Source: Pseudaquabacterium terrae (GTDB taxonomy: Bacteria > Pseudomonadota > Gammaproteobacteria > Burkholderiales > Burkholderiaceae_C). Taken from it: a stretch of 64,000 bases of DNA. The stretch lies in assembly GCF_013266755.1 (NCBI RefSeq), contig NZ_JABRWJ010000002.1, forward strand, positions 496,001 to 560,000, written 5' to 3'. This document shows, one piece after another, positions 17,241-26,220 of the stretch. The translations under genes and the position numbers were made by a program. The notes beneath the pieces were generated by a model that saw only the letters and a program-made list of their open reading frames with translations, made no database searches and was not told the origin of the DNA. Position 1 is the first letter of the stretch. The number at the start of each line of letters is the position of its first letter.

Positions 17241-18011
17241 ATGAACGACGCCTTGAGTCCGGACTGGCGGCCGCATGCCGAGCCCGCGCTGGTGCCCTAC
17301 CAGCCGCTGCGCCGGCTGCCGGTGCAGTCGCTGCTCGTGCTCGCGCCGCATCCCGACGACGAGGTGTTCGGCTGCGGCGGCCTGCTGGCGCTCGCCGCTG
17401 CACAAGGCGTGCAGGCGCGGGTGGTGGTGATTTCGGACGGCGCCGCCGGGGGTGATCGCGCCGTGCGCGAGAACGAATGCCGCGCCGCCGCCCGCATCCT
17501 CGGCCATCACGCCGCGCTGCAGTTCTGGCAGCTGCCCGATCGCGCCGTGCGGCCCGATGCGGCATTGGTCGAACGCCTGCGGCAGGCGCAGGCCGAATCG
17601 GCCGCCGAGTGGGTGCTGGCGCCGTCGCCGTTCGAGGTGCATCCCGATCACCGCGCGGTGTGCCGCGCGGCGGTGGAGGCCTGCCGTGGCGTGGCAGGCT
17701 CGCAGCTCGGCTTCTACGAGGTCGGCCAGCCGCTGCTGCCGAATGCCCTGGTCGACATCACGCCGGTGATGCCGCTGAAGCTGCGCGCGATGCGCTGCTT
17801 CGAGTCGCAGCTCGCCGTACAGGACTACGCCTCGCAGATCGCCGCGCTGAACCACTACCGCGCCTACACACTCGGCGCCGCCGTGCGCCAGGCCGAGGCG
17901 CTGTGTTTCGTGGATGCAGCGGACCTCGCCGGCGGCCTCGAGGGCGTGCTGCTCGCGATGCAGCGCGAGCTGCGTCGCCGCTTCGATGCCGTGGACAATC
18001 CGACGCCATGA
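17241..18011 (+). CDS. PIG-L/LmbE family de-N-acetylase
   Basis: The protein has 256 residues. The zinc-site motif APHPDDEVFGCGG begins at about residue 35, and the second metal-binding motif VHPDHRAV lies at about 134, both intact. PIG-L enzymes remove N-acetyl groups from GlcNAc-containing lipids or glycans, which suits a surface-glycan operon. The start ATG 17241 is 10 nt after the preceding stop. The stop codon overlaps a 25-codon ORF (ATGA at 18008-18011). The next large gene opens with a degenerate copy of this same domain, so the two are probably products of tandem duplication. Confidence 0.88.
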   Translation: MNDALSPDWRPHAEPALVPYQPLRRLPVQSLLVLAPHPDDEVFGCGGLLALAAAQGVQARVVVISDGAAGGDRAVRENECRAAARILGHHAALQFWQLPDRAVRPDAALVERLRQAQAESAAEWVLAPSPFEVHPDHRAVCRAAVEACRGVAGSQLGFYEVGQPLLPNALVDITPVMPLKLRAMRCFESQLAVQDYASQIAALNHYRAYTLGAAVRQAEALCFVDAADLAGGLEGVLLAMQRELRRRFDAVDNPTP

Positions 18012-18085
18012 CTGCCCCCCAGCTCACTCCGTTCGCAGCCCCCAAGGGGCGCTCAGCGCCCTTCGGGCGGCCGGGCGGGCGCTGA
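18008..18085 (+). CDS. 25-codon ORF encoded by a repeated element (copy A)
   Basis: It would encode a Pro/Gly/Arg-rich peptide beginning MTAPQLTPFAAPKG and ending FGRPGGR. Its ATG overlaps the deacetylase stop (ATGA), and its TGA overlaps the ATG of the giant glycosyltransferase gene (TGATG at 18083-18087), so ribosomes could pass through all three frames. A nearly identical element in the same arrangement lies at 38866-38943. It may be a translated linker, or a palindromic DNA repeat that happens to be open. There is no independent evidence of a peptide. Confidence 0.4.
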   Translation: MTAPQLTPFAAPKGRSAPFGRPGGR

Positions 18086-21000
18086 TGACTGCCTTGACTT
18101 CCCCACCGCTGGACGCGCGGCGGGTGCTGGCGCTGGCCACGCACGTGGGCGACGCCGTGCTCGGCGCTGGGGCGCTGCTGCAGCGGCTGACCGACGCCGG
18201 CGCCACGGTGGACACGCTGGCCTTCGATGGCGTTGCGCCGCTGGCCTACGGCGAAACGCTGGTCGAGCGGCTGCGAGAAGCGCTGGTCGACGCCGCGGCG
18301 CAGCTGGTGCTCGCGCCGTCACCGCTGGAATCGGACCCCGACCGGCGCGCCCTGGGCATGGCCGCGGTCGAGGCGCTGCGGCGCGCCGGCGGCGCGCGTC
18401 TGGCGCTGTACGAGATCGGCACGCCGGGGCGGCCGACCTGCGTGCTCGACATCACCGCGCAACTGGCGTGGAAGCAGCAGCAGGCGGCGACCCGCGCCGA
18501 CGGCCCGACCGCGCTGGCGCTGAACCGCTTCCGCGGCCGCGCGAGCGTGCCGGTGACCGAGGCGGCCGAAGCTTTCGAGCTGCTCGACGCCGCGGCGCTG
18601 GCCGACGAGCACTGGTCGCTGTTCGCAACCGAGCACGCACGGCACGCGGTGCAGGGCGAGGCGGTCGACGGCCGGCGCGATCAGCCGCTGGTCAGCGTGC
18701 TGGTCCGCAGCATGGACCGGCCGAGCCTGGCCGAGGCGCTCGACTCGATCGCGCTGCAGACCTATCCCAACATCGAGGTGCTGGTGGTCGAGGCCTGTGG
18801 CCCGGACCATCGAAAGCTCGGCGAGCGCTGCGGGCGCTTTCCGCTGCGCCAGGTCGGCACCGGCCAGCCGCTCGATCGGGCCGCGGCGGCGAATGTCGCG
18901 CTCGACCATGCGGCCGGCGACTGGCTGCTGTTCCTCGACGACGACGACCGGCTGGAGGCCGCTCACATCGCGCGTTTGCGCGCAGCGCTCGCCGCTGCAC
19001 CGCGATGCACGGTGGCCTATGCCGGCGTGCGGCTCGTCGATGCCGGCGGCCAGTGCACCGCGGTGCTCGACGAGCCCTTCGATGCGATGCGGCTGTGGTG
19101 CGCCAACTACCTGCCGATCCACGCGGTGATGTTCGCGCGCGCGCTCGTCTCGCCGACACGGCGCTTCGACGAACAGCTCAAGGTCTACGAAGACTGGGAT
19201 TTCTGGCAGCAGCTGGCCTGCAGCGAGCGCTTCCTGCACGTGCCGGGCGTGTCGGCGAGCTATCGGCTGGTCGGTGACTCGGGGCTCAGCGCCGAGCAGG
19301 ACGTCGAGCTCGCGCGCACCTGGCGCCTCGCCTTCTATCGCAAGTGGCTGCCGCAGCTGGATGCGGCGGCGCTGGAACGGCTGGCGGCGCATGCGGAGCA
19401 TGCGCGCAGCGCCGCGCAGCAGCTGCGTTTGGCGACCGCGACGGCGCAAACGACCCTCGCCGAAGCGCAGGCCGCGTTGGCCCAGTCGCGTGCCGATGCG
19501 ATCGGCCTGCAGCAGCGCCTCGACGGCCTGGCGTCTGGCCAAGCAGCCCTGGCGCATGAGCTTGCCGAACGCAGTGCGGCGGCGGCGCGCGAGATGGCCG
19601 AGCAACAGGCGGCACAGGCCGGCTTGCGCGGCCAGGTGCAGGCGCTGAGTGAGCAGCTGGCGGCGAGCGCGAAGGCTTACGCCGAGCTGGAGCGGGGTTA
19701 TCGCCAGGTCACCGGCTCGCTGTCGTGGCGCGTGACCGGCCCGCTGCGAACGCTGCGCGGCGGTCTGTCTTCGGCCAGCCTGCAGCAAGCGGCCGTTCAC
19801 GGATTGCGCCGCGTTGCGCGTGCAATCCCTGTGGCGCCGTCTACACGACAGCGTATCAAGGTTCAGCTCGCGGCCAGCCGTGTCGGTGCGCCACTGCTGC
19901 GTTGGCTCGCGGCACCCCCGGCGACGATGGCCGCGCCTGCCGCCGCGCAAACATTCGACAAGGAAGCTGTTCGCGCGGAAGCCGAGGAACGGTTGACCAC
20001 GTTCCTGGCGCGCGGCGAACGGCTGAGCTTCGGGTGCGTCGATGGGATGAGGGGAGTGACCGCACCGTGCTCGCCGAAGGTGTCGGTGCTGGTCGTGCTC
20101 TACAACCAGGCTGGCCTGAGCCTCGAGTGCCTGCAGGCGCTGGCGGCATTGCGCGCGCCGGACTTCGAGCTGCTGATCGTCGACAACGCGTCGAGCGATC
20201 GCGTGCCGCAGCTGCTCGATCGCATCGATGGCGCGACGATCCTGCGCCAGGCCGACAACCTCGGCTTTCTGCGCGCGGTCAATCTGGCCGCGTCGCAGGC
20301 ACGCGGCGAATACCTGCTGCTGTTGAACAACGACGCCGTCGTTTTCGACGACACGCTGGCCAACGCTTGCGCGCGACTCGATGCCCATCCCGACATAGGC
20401 GCGCTCGGCGGCCCGATCCTGCTGTGGGACGGGCGCTTGCAGGAAGCCGGCAGCATCGTCTGGCGCGACGGCAGCTGCCTCGGCTATGGCCGCGGCGAGT
20501 CGCCGGACGCAGGGCCGTACCGTTACCTTCGCGACGTCGACTACTGCTCCGGCGCCTTCCTGATGCTGCGCCGGGCGCTGTTCGACGCGCTTGGCGGATT
20601 CGACGATCGCTATGCACCGGCCTACTACGAAGAGAGTGATCTCTGCGCTCGGCTGTGGGAAGCCGGCCACCGCGTCGTCTGTGACCCGCGAGTGCGTGTC
20701 AAGCATTTCGAGTTCGCCAGCGACGTGGGCAGCGGCCGGGCGTTGGCCCTGCAGACCCGCAACCGCGAACGCTTCGTGGCCAAGCATGCGGCTTTTCTGG
20801 CACACCAGCAGCCGCCGTCGCTCGAGCGCTTGCTGCGGGCGCGCGAGCGCCTGCCCGAAGGCGTCCAGCGCGTGCTCTTCATCGACGACCGCGTGCCGCT
20901 GCCATGGCTGGGCCAAGGCTATCCGCGCGCGGCGAGCCTGGTCGCTGCGGTCGCCGCTGGCGGCAGTTTCGTGACCCACTATCCGCTGCAGTTTCCGCAC

Positions 21001-22020
21001 GAGGACTGGGCCGACGTCTACCGCGCGCTGCCCGAGCGCTGTGAGGTGATGCTCGGCCTCGGCCTGGCGGGCATTGCCACCTTCCTCGAGCAGCGCGTCG
21101 GCTTCTACGACACGATCGTGATCAGCCGGCCGCACAACATGGAGGTTGTCCGGGCGATTCGCGAGCGCAATCCGGCGTGGTTTGCCAACTGCCGCTTGCT
21201 CTATGACGCCGAGGCGCTGTTCTCGTTGCGGGATATCGCGAAGGCGGGAGTCTTCGGCAACGCTCCCAGTGCCGGTGCGCAACGCAGATTGGTCGAGGCA
21301 GAGGTGGAGCTGGCGCGCGGCGCTGACGGCATCGTTACCGTATCTGAAGCGGAAGCGCGTCACTTTCGCGACGCCGGGTTCGCCGCGGTGGACGTGCTCG
21401 GACACGCGATCACATCGGCACCAACTGCCGCTGAATTCAGCGCGCGCCGCGGGTTCCTCTTCGTCGGCGCGCTCGGGCCCGACGACTCGCCCAACACCGA
21501 TAGCGTGCTGTGGTTCGTGCGCGAATGCTGGCCGACCATCGTCGAGTCCCTCGGCGGCGAAGCTCGACTCGATATCGTCGGCCCTTGCGACTCGGAGAGC
21601 GTGCGTGCGCTGGCTGCGCCCTCCATTGAGGTGCACGGCAGAGTGGATGATCTGACATCCTACTTTGAACGAGCGCGCGTCTTCGTCGTGCCGACACGTT
21701 TCGCCGCTGGCATCCCGCACAAGGCTCACGAGGCGGCAGCACGCGGTCTGCCGATGGTGGTTACTCCGCTGATCGCCGACCAACTGGGATGGCAGGCTTG
21801 GGAAGTGCCGGCACGCGATGCGCCTGGACCGTTCGCGTCCGCCTGCATAGCGCTGCATGACGATGAGGCGCAATGGCGGGCGGCACGTGACTATCTGCTG
21901 AAAGCGATCGATGTCGATTGCGCACCAGGCGTCTTCGCCGCTACCGCTCTGCGTGTTGTGCTTGGCGACGAATCTGTGGGTGCGAAAGGTTTGCTCGAGT
22001 CGCACGGAGTCGCCAATTGA
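18085..22020 (+). CDS. Giant multidomain glycosyltransferase with a degenerate PIG-L-like domain
   Basis: The protein has 1311 residues. Residues 1-195 resemble the neighbouring deacetylase, but the catalytic HPDDE is replaced by HVGDA (about 20) and HPDH by DPDR (about 85), so catalysis is unlikely. A GT-A (GT2) domain covers about 200-420 with acidic motif LFLDDDDRLEA at about 283. A coiled coil rich in Ala and Gln lies at about 430-540. A second, rhamnosyltransferase-like GT2 domain covers about 665-900 (VSVLVVLYNQAG, LLLNNDAV, YEESDLCARL). A GT-B/GT4-like domain fills about 930-1311 (GFLFVGALGPDDSPNTDSV, GIPHKAHEAAARGLPMVV). Such multi-GT proteins assemble repeating or capping glycans on one scaffold. 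Start ATG 18085 is coupled to the short upstream ORF. Confidence 0.85.
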   Translation: MTALTSPPLDARRVLALATHVGDAVLGAGALLQRLTDAGATVDTLAFDGVAPLAYGETLVERLREALVDAAAQLVLAPSPLESDPDRRALGMAAVEALRRAGGARLALYEIGTPGRPTCVLDITAQLAWKQQQAATRADGPTALALNRFRGRASVPVTEAAEAFELLDAAALADEHWSLFATEHARHAVQGEAVDGRRDQPLVSVLVRSMDRPSLAEALDSIALQTYPNIEVLVVEACGPDHRKLGERCGRFPLRQVGTGQPLDRAAAANVALDHAAGDWLLFLDDDDRLEAAHIARLRAALAAAPRCTVAYAGVRLVDAGGQCTAVLDEPFDAMRLWCANYLPIHAVMFARALVSPTRRFDEQLKVYEDWDFWQQLACSERFLHVPGVSASYRLVGDSGLSAEQDVELARTWRLAFYRKWLPQLDAAALERLAAHAEHARSAAQQLRLATATAQTTLAEAQAALAQSRADAIGLQQRLDGLASGQAALAHELAERSAAAAREMAEQQAAQAGLRGQVQALSEQLAASAKAYAELERGYRQVTGSLSWRVTGPLRTLRGGLSSASLQQAAVHGLRRVARAIPVAPSTRQRIKVQLAASRVGAPLLRWLAAPPATMAAPAAAQTFDKEAVRAEAEERLTTFLARGERLSFGCVDGMRGVTAPCSPKVSVLVVLYNQAGLSLECLQALAALRAPDFELLIVDNASSDRVPQLLDRIDGATILRQADNLGFLRAVNLAASQARGEYLLLLNNDAVVFDDTLANACARLDAHPDIGALGGPILLWDGRLQEAGSIVWRDGSCLGYGRGESPDAGPYRYLRDVDYCSGAFLMLRRALFDALGGFDDRYAPAYYEESDLCARLWEAGHRVVCDPRVRVKHFEFASDVGSGRALALQTRNRERFVAKHAAFLAHQQPPSLERLLRARERLPEGVQRVLFIDDRVPLPWLGQGYPRAASLVAAVAAGGSFVTHYPLQFPHEDWADVYRALPERCEVMLGLGLAGIATFLEQRVGFYDTIVISRPHNMEVVRAIRERNPAWFANCRLLYDAEALFSLRDIAKAGVFGNAPSAGAQRRLVEAEVELARGADGIVTVSEAEARHFRDAGFAAVDVLGHAITSAPTAAEFSARRGFLFVGALGPDDSPNTDSVLWFVRECWPTIVESLGGEARLDIVGPCDSESVRALAAPSIEVHGRVDDLTSYFERARVFVVPTRFAAGIPHKAHEAAARGLPMVVTPLIADQLGWQAWEVPARDAPGPFASACIALHDDEAQWRAARDYLLKAIDVDCAPGVFAATALRVVLGDESVGAKGLLESHGVAN

Positions 22021-22031
22021 TGTCGTTTGCG

Positions 22032-22076
22032 GCCTTCAGTGCGCAGTCTTCGTTGCGCACCTGAGCCCCTGAAGGC
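22032..22076 (+). terminator. Two-tier hairpin after the glycosyltransferase operon
   Basis: GCCTTCAG (22032-22039) pairs with CTGAAGGC (22069-22076), and inside it TGCGCA (22040-22045) pairs with TGCGCA (22054-22059). It begins 12 nt after the operon's last stop codon. There is no T-run, so it may end transcription with Rho or simply protect the 3' end. Confidence 0.45.
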
Positions 22077-22213
22077 TAGCACTAGGTTTTGTAACGCCAT
22101 AGTACGATCAGCAACACAAGGCGGCCCACTCCTCCCCTCCAAAGTGATCGGCCACATGCCTCTTCGACATACGATCCGCAAAGGCCAATGTTGGCCGGAA
22201 ACCAGCTGACGAC

Positions 22214-23464
22214 ATGCGGTTACACCACACATTGCTTGCCGCTACAGTGCTGACTGCCTCGGCAGGAGCGATGGGACAAACCTGCTTCGGCAATGCCAGT
22301 TCAACCGGTGCGCAGTTGCAGGCGGCCATCAATGGCGCTACCGGTGTGCTATATCTCTGCCAAGGAGCGGTCTTCACGGCAGATGCCTCTATCCTACTCA
22401 AGAACAATCTCAAAATGGAGACACTCGGACGCCCGAGTGACGACAACCAAAAAGCGAAGATTGTTCTTGCCTATACTTCCGCCCAAGCCATTTCGACTGG
22501 CTTTCCATTTCCGGTAGGCCAATCCTTCCTCTCCGGGTACGGAATGAGCGGGGTAGAGCTTCGGAATATCGTTATTGACGGGGGTCGCACATCGGTCACG
22601 ATCGCAAGTCACAAGACAGATAGCGGGGCAACGCCGGACCATCACCGTGCAACGCTGGCGATTGGTGGTGTCAACTCGCTGCTCGATCGGGTGACGATCC
22701 GTAACGGCATCGGCGGCGCGCTGGTCGATGCTGCTTCCGACGCAAACTGCTCTGGCCTTCGCATCACAAATTCCTACTTCGGTCCCGCCGGTTACCATCA
22801 GACCCTCTCGTTCAACGGGTCGTCTATCGGCCAATGGTCGGATGGTCTGAATCTCTATTGCGGAAACGCCTATGTTGCGGGAAATCAGTTCCGCGACATC
22901 ACCGACGGATCAATCAGCTTCTACGGTGGGACGAGCACCACGATCGAGAGCAATTGGATTGCGCTGAGTGGACGATCCGGCGTGAGTGGATTCGTTGCCG
23001 CAGCTGCGCTTGCTCGCACCAGGGCTGTGTCTTTCCTCAACTCGGCGTTCCGCTACAACTTGATCGAGACGGCATCGAACCAACATCTCAACGTTGCCAT
23101 AGGATTGGGCAGCCGGGCTTGGTGCAACCCAGCGCAAAATAATCCAGACTGCGACACAGTTTCCGGAATGTCCGCGACGAACAACAGCGGATCGGGCAAC
23201 TACGGTTTCGGGTTGCTGGTTGCAGGAATGACGCCGGCAACGTTACTTGACAACAACCTCGTCATGCAACGCTGGATCAATCCGGACTGGGTAAGCATTC
23301 GGCCTCACTGTCAAGGGCCTGATGCAAATGCCCCGGGCAACCCGCCTCCGTGGCCGGCCGCGAACTACTATGTTGTGCGATCCGGCACCGCTGGCTCGTT
23401 GCAACCTGGCTACGCGCTGCGCACAAATGTCGACGGCTGCGCGTGGGTGCCCTCGACATACTGA
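22214..23464 (+). CDS. Secreted right-handed parallel beta-helix protein
   Basis: The protein has 416 residues. A signal peptide (MRLHHTLLAATVLTASAGAM, cleavage near GAMGQ at about 22) precedes a chain with the regular hydrophobic/Asn/Gly pattern of a pectin-lyase-like beta-helix. Examples are VELRNIVIDGGRTSVTI, SLLDRVTIRNGIGGALV, GLRITNSYFG and TTIESNWIALSG. Several Cys residues may form disulphides. This fold is shared by polysaccharide lyases, epimerases and phage-type depolymerases, and no catalytic triad can be assigned by eye. It opens the low-GC segment, is preceded by about 190 bp without a gene, and has no convincing ribosome-binding site. Action on the surface glycan made by neighbouring genes is plausible. 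Confidence 0.7.
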   Translation: MRLHHTLLAATVLTASAGAMGQTCFGNASSTGAQLQAAINGATGVLYLCQGAVFTADASILLKNNLKMETLGRPSDDNQKAKIVLAYTSAQAISTGFPFPVGQSFLSGYGMSGVELRNIVIDGGRTSVTIASHKTDSGATPDHHRATLAIGGVNSLLDRVTIRNGIGGALVDAASDANCSGLRITNSYFGPAGYHQTLSFNGSSIGQWSDGLNLYCGNAYVAGNQFRDITDGSISFYGGTSTTIESNWIALSGRSGVSGFVAAAALARTRAVSFLNSAFRYNLIETASNQHLNVAIGLGSRAWCNPAQNNPDCDTVSGMSATNNSGSGNYGFGLLVAGMTPATLLDNNLVMQRWINPDWVSIRPHCQGPDANAPGNPPPWPAANYYVVRSGTAGSLQPGYALRTNVDGCAWVPSTY

Positions 23465-23682
23465 TCTGAGGCATCGAAACAACTTCCTTGGTTTCGGATC
23501 GGTTAGGCTTGCATGCAAGCCGAGACTCCACCAAGGGAGGCCGCACATCGCCGCATAGGAACAAGCTCGACTCATTCAGGGCCGATGCTTGTCAGTCGAT
23601 TCATGGAACGCGCGGGCGGCGCAACGGGCGGCCGCTTACCATGGTAACCTATGCCCCCCGCTACTACTATGAGGCGGCTGTC

Positions 23683-24591
23683 ATGGTCGATCTTGTTCGT
23701 CGAATCTTTAACTTCATGAGCAGCGAGCCGGCAGAAGTTGCCAAGAATTCGCCGAGCAGCACATCTGACGCGTCACTCACCTCCGACAATTACGAGGAGT
23801 CGGCGCGGACTTTCTACGCGTACCTGCCGGACGAAGTTCGGGACATCTTTGTAAACGATGCGCTGTACCACAAGAGCAGATATCTAGAGCTCTTGAACCG
23901 CTCCTACGGTGCGCGAATCCTAGAACTTGGTTCAGATAAGCCATTCATAAGCCACTATCTTCGCACGACCCACACCCATGCAGCGGTCGAAACGGTGTCA
24001 ATAGACATCCCCTACTCGAAGTATCCGATTACGCGTGTTGACATAGAGGGCGAGCAACTTCCGTTCGAAGCGGGTTCGTTTACGGACGTGATCTTCACCG
24101 AAGTATTGGAGCACCTGTTTAGGGATCCAGCCTGGACAATCTATCAGATCAATGCTGCACTGGCGATGGGCGGGACACTCTTCCTCACGACGCCGAACGC
24201 GTGTGGATATGACAGCCTGATCAATTTCGTCAATCAGGTTAATCCCAACGCTCGATCGCAGTTCTATGCTGCTATTGAGTCGGGTCATCCTCATTTGTGG
24301 ACTGCAAATGAGTGCCGAGACATTTTGGTGGCACACGGCTTTTCGGTCGAGGCAGTCGACACGGTTGACTACGTCCCCATACCAAGACCGCCGGAACTCA
24401 TGGCATTCCTCGACGCCCATTCGCGCGACAAGGGCATGAACGGTCAGTCGCTGCGCATCGTTGCGAAGAAGGTTCAGAGCGTGACGGGTCCAACGTACCC
24501 CCGCGGCTTGTTTCCCGAAGGAATGCCGGTCCAGATGCGGGGAGCTTTGAGGGAGTGGGCCGTCAAGACGCTTGCGAACGAGCGACCGTAA
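23683..24591 (+). CDS. Class I SAM-dependent methyltransferase
   Basis: The protein has 302 residues. Motif I-like sequence ARILELGSDKPFISHYL is followed by an acidic strand end (VSIDIPYSKYP) and a motif IV-like DVIFTEVLEHLF. After that comes GGTLFLTTPN, as in the Methyltransf_11/UbiE-like group. Start ATG 23683 is preferred because GAGG (23671-23674) lies 8 nt before it. In-frame ATG 23641 and an upstream extension to 23488 have no such site, and their residues look like noise. GC content is lower than in flanking operons. The substrate is unknown; a sugar or lipid of the surface glycan would fit the context. Confidence 0.78.
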   Translation: MVDLVRRIFNFMSSEPAEVAKNSPSSTSDASLTSDNYEESARTFYAYLPDEVRDIFVNDALYHKSRYLELLNRSYGARILELGSDKPFISHYLRTTHTHAAVETVSIDIPYSKYPITRVDIEGEQLPFEAGSFTDVIFTEVLEHLFRDPAWTIYQINAALAMGGTLFLTTPNACGYDSLINFVNQVNPNARSQFYAAIESGHPHLWTANECRDILVAHGFSVEAVDTVDYVPIPRPPELMAFLDAHSRDKGMNGQSLRIVAKKVQSVTGPTYPRGLFPEGMPVQMRGALREWAVKTLANERP

Positions 24592-24996
24592 GTCGGTGCT
24601 CAGGACGGCGGATCGTCGACAACCAGACGTGTCTGCCTCGTCGGGTAGCTGCCGCAGCCTGCGCCGTCCGTGCAACGCTTCGAAATGGGTGCGCTCTCAT
24701 CTGCAAGCGTATACAGCACAACCGCGCGAGGTCGGCCAGCGGCGCCGCGCCGATCCGGCTGCGCAAGCCGCTGATCGAAGACCTCCCCGCCAGCGCCGGT
24801 TACGCCGCGCCGCTGGGGGTAACCAGTGCGGCGCCGGAAAGGGTTGGGATGTTCAATCCCTAACCAATGGCCGGCTCGATCACCCGCCGGCACCGAGCCA
24901 GCGTCGCGGCACCTGCGCGGCCCAGCCGGCCGTGTCCCGCCGACTGCCCGCTCAAAACGAGCGCATGGCAGCGAGATGGGGCAAGCCGAGCGTTGT
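24592..24996. other. 405-nt gap without a recognisable gene
   Basis: This stretch lies between the convergent methyltransferase and secreted-protein genes. Short open frames exist on both strands but show no domain, ribosome-binding site or sensible composition. A stem-like repeat CCAGCGCCGG...CCGGCGCTGG is not maintained. I see no clear terminator. It may hold decayed coding sequence from the acquired segment. Confidence 0.5.
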
Positions 24997-25938
24997 TTAG
25001 TACAGTTGTCCGATCACGCTTTGAGTCATGATCCTCTGTACTTCAGCGCGCGTACCCACAACGAAGTACGACACAGCATTCAACGTTTGTCCTGCGGCAA
25101 ACGGACCAAGGAACTTGTTGGCAGTGATCGTAGTGGTCGGATCTGAAGTGATGCCGGACAGGTAACGCGCCCCCACCATCGACGACCCTGGCGACCAGAC
25201 GCCAACTGCGCGCGTACCGGCGGCGTTCGAAACCATGATGGTGTTGGCGACAAACTCGGTTGCATACGAGGTCGTGGGATCCGCCGCCCCCTGAGCCATG
25301 TCCGTCCACGATGTTCCCGTGTACTTCTCGAAATGCGTGAACTCAGGAATGAGATAGAGCGCCGGAACCTGCCAAGTGGCCATCGTTCTAGCATTTGCCG
25401 ATGTGAGCGACGACTGATACATGACGACCTTCTGGAGGTCGTTTGCACCGATGCCCACCGTGATTACCTTGTACATCACATCCGACGAAACGGCGGTCGA
25501 ATTAACCGCAATTCCGCCGGGCGCGGGCGTACAACCGGGCGACTGCGTCCCAACAGCCTGCCCAGGACTCAGCCAATAAGCTGGGTGTACGGATGAGTAC
25601 AGCTTGTTGGGCGCCAGCAGGCTCATGCTCCCGATGGCTGAGGTGGTGGACGGACTGGATCCGTCGTTGGCTCTTCCAGCTTCCGTCGGGTTGAGCGCTT
25701 CGCAGTAACCATCAAGAGTCACAGCCATTTGGATGTCTCTGCCGTGGTCACTGTTGTTGACGAAGTTGAATACGTTGCCCTGAGCATCCTTAAAGAACAG
25801 TCCAACTACCGCGCCGGCATGCGTCGCCCATGTCTGGACAGAGACAGTATTGGATGAGTTTGCGATCACCTGGTCCCCCACGGCAGCGTGAGCGAACAAT
25901 GGAGTCAAAGCGGCGACAGCCAAAAGCAGTTTTTTCAC
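24997..25938 (-). CDS. Secreted protein of unknown function
   Basis: The protein has 313 residues. Starting at GTG 25938 gives a clean Sec signal peptide, MKKLLLAVAALTPLFAHA, cleaved before AVGDQV; an AGGGGA site lies 6 nt upstream. The longer open frame to 25977 adds residues of poor quality. The mature part is Ser/Thr/Ala-rich and beta-like, with recognisable segments NNSDHGRDIQMAVTLDGY, ALNPTEAGRAND, LYLIPEFTHFEKY and AGQTLNAVSYFVVGTRAEV. I recall an NPTQAG-type motif in bacterial surface proteins but cannot name a family. A frameshifted relative lies on the other strand at 26221-26570. No function is assigned. Confidence 0.7.
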   Translation of the reverse strand: MKKLLLAVAALTPLFAHAAVGDQVIANSSNTVSVQTWATHAGAVVGLFFKDAQGNVFNFVNNSDHGRDIQMAVTLDGYCEALNPTEAGRANDGSSPSTTSAIGSMSLLAPNKLYSSVHPAYWLSPGQAVGTQSPGCTPAPGGIAVNSTAVSSDVMYKVITVGIGANDLQKVVMYQSSLTSANARTMATWQVPALYLIPEFTHFEKYTGTSWTDMAQGAADPTTSYATEFVANTIMVSNAAGTRAVGVWSPGSSMVGARYLSGITSDPTTTITANKFLGPFAAGQTLNAVSYFVVGTRAEVQRIMTQSVIGQLY

Positions 25939-26220
25939 AAGATTCCCCTGAATATAGAAATAGAAATATACAAACAAACCGTGGTTCTCAGAACCATTGC
26001 TCGCATCAGTTGCGGCAGAGGTTCACATACGAGTGTACCGGCTCTTCGTCGTTTCGTGTGGAAGCCCCGGGATGCACTTCGGCGAGTTCAAGCGCCTGAA
26101 GTACGCGGCACAGCTCGAGTGAATGGCGACTTCGGAAGGTGTGTGAGCTTGCTCAACCGAAGGTACGCGATGGCAATGAAGTTGGCCGCCGTGCGGAATC
26201 CGCGAGCCGCGCGCTTGGCC

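Noticed and set aside
18319-22005. 1228-codon minus-strand open frame opposite the giant glycosyltransferase gene
   Set aside because: The plus strand encodes unmistakable glycosyltransferase motifs throughout. The minus-strand protein is low-quality Arg/Gln/Ala sequence.
24555-24863. 102-codon plus-strand open frame after the methyltransferase
   Set aside because: No ribosome-binding site, overlaps the methyltransferase end in another frame, and its sequence has no recognisable features.
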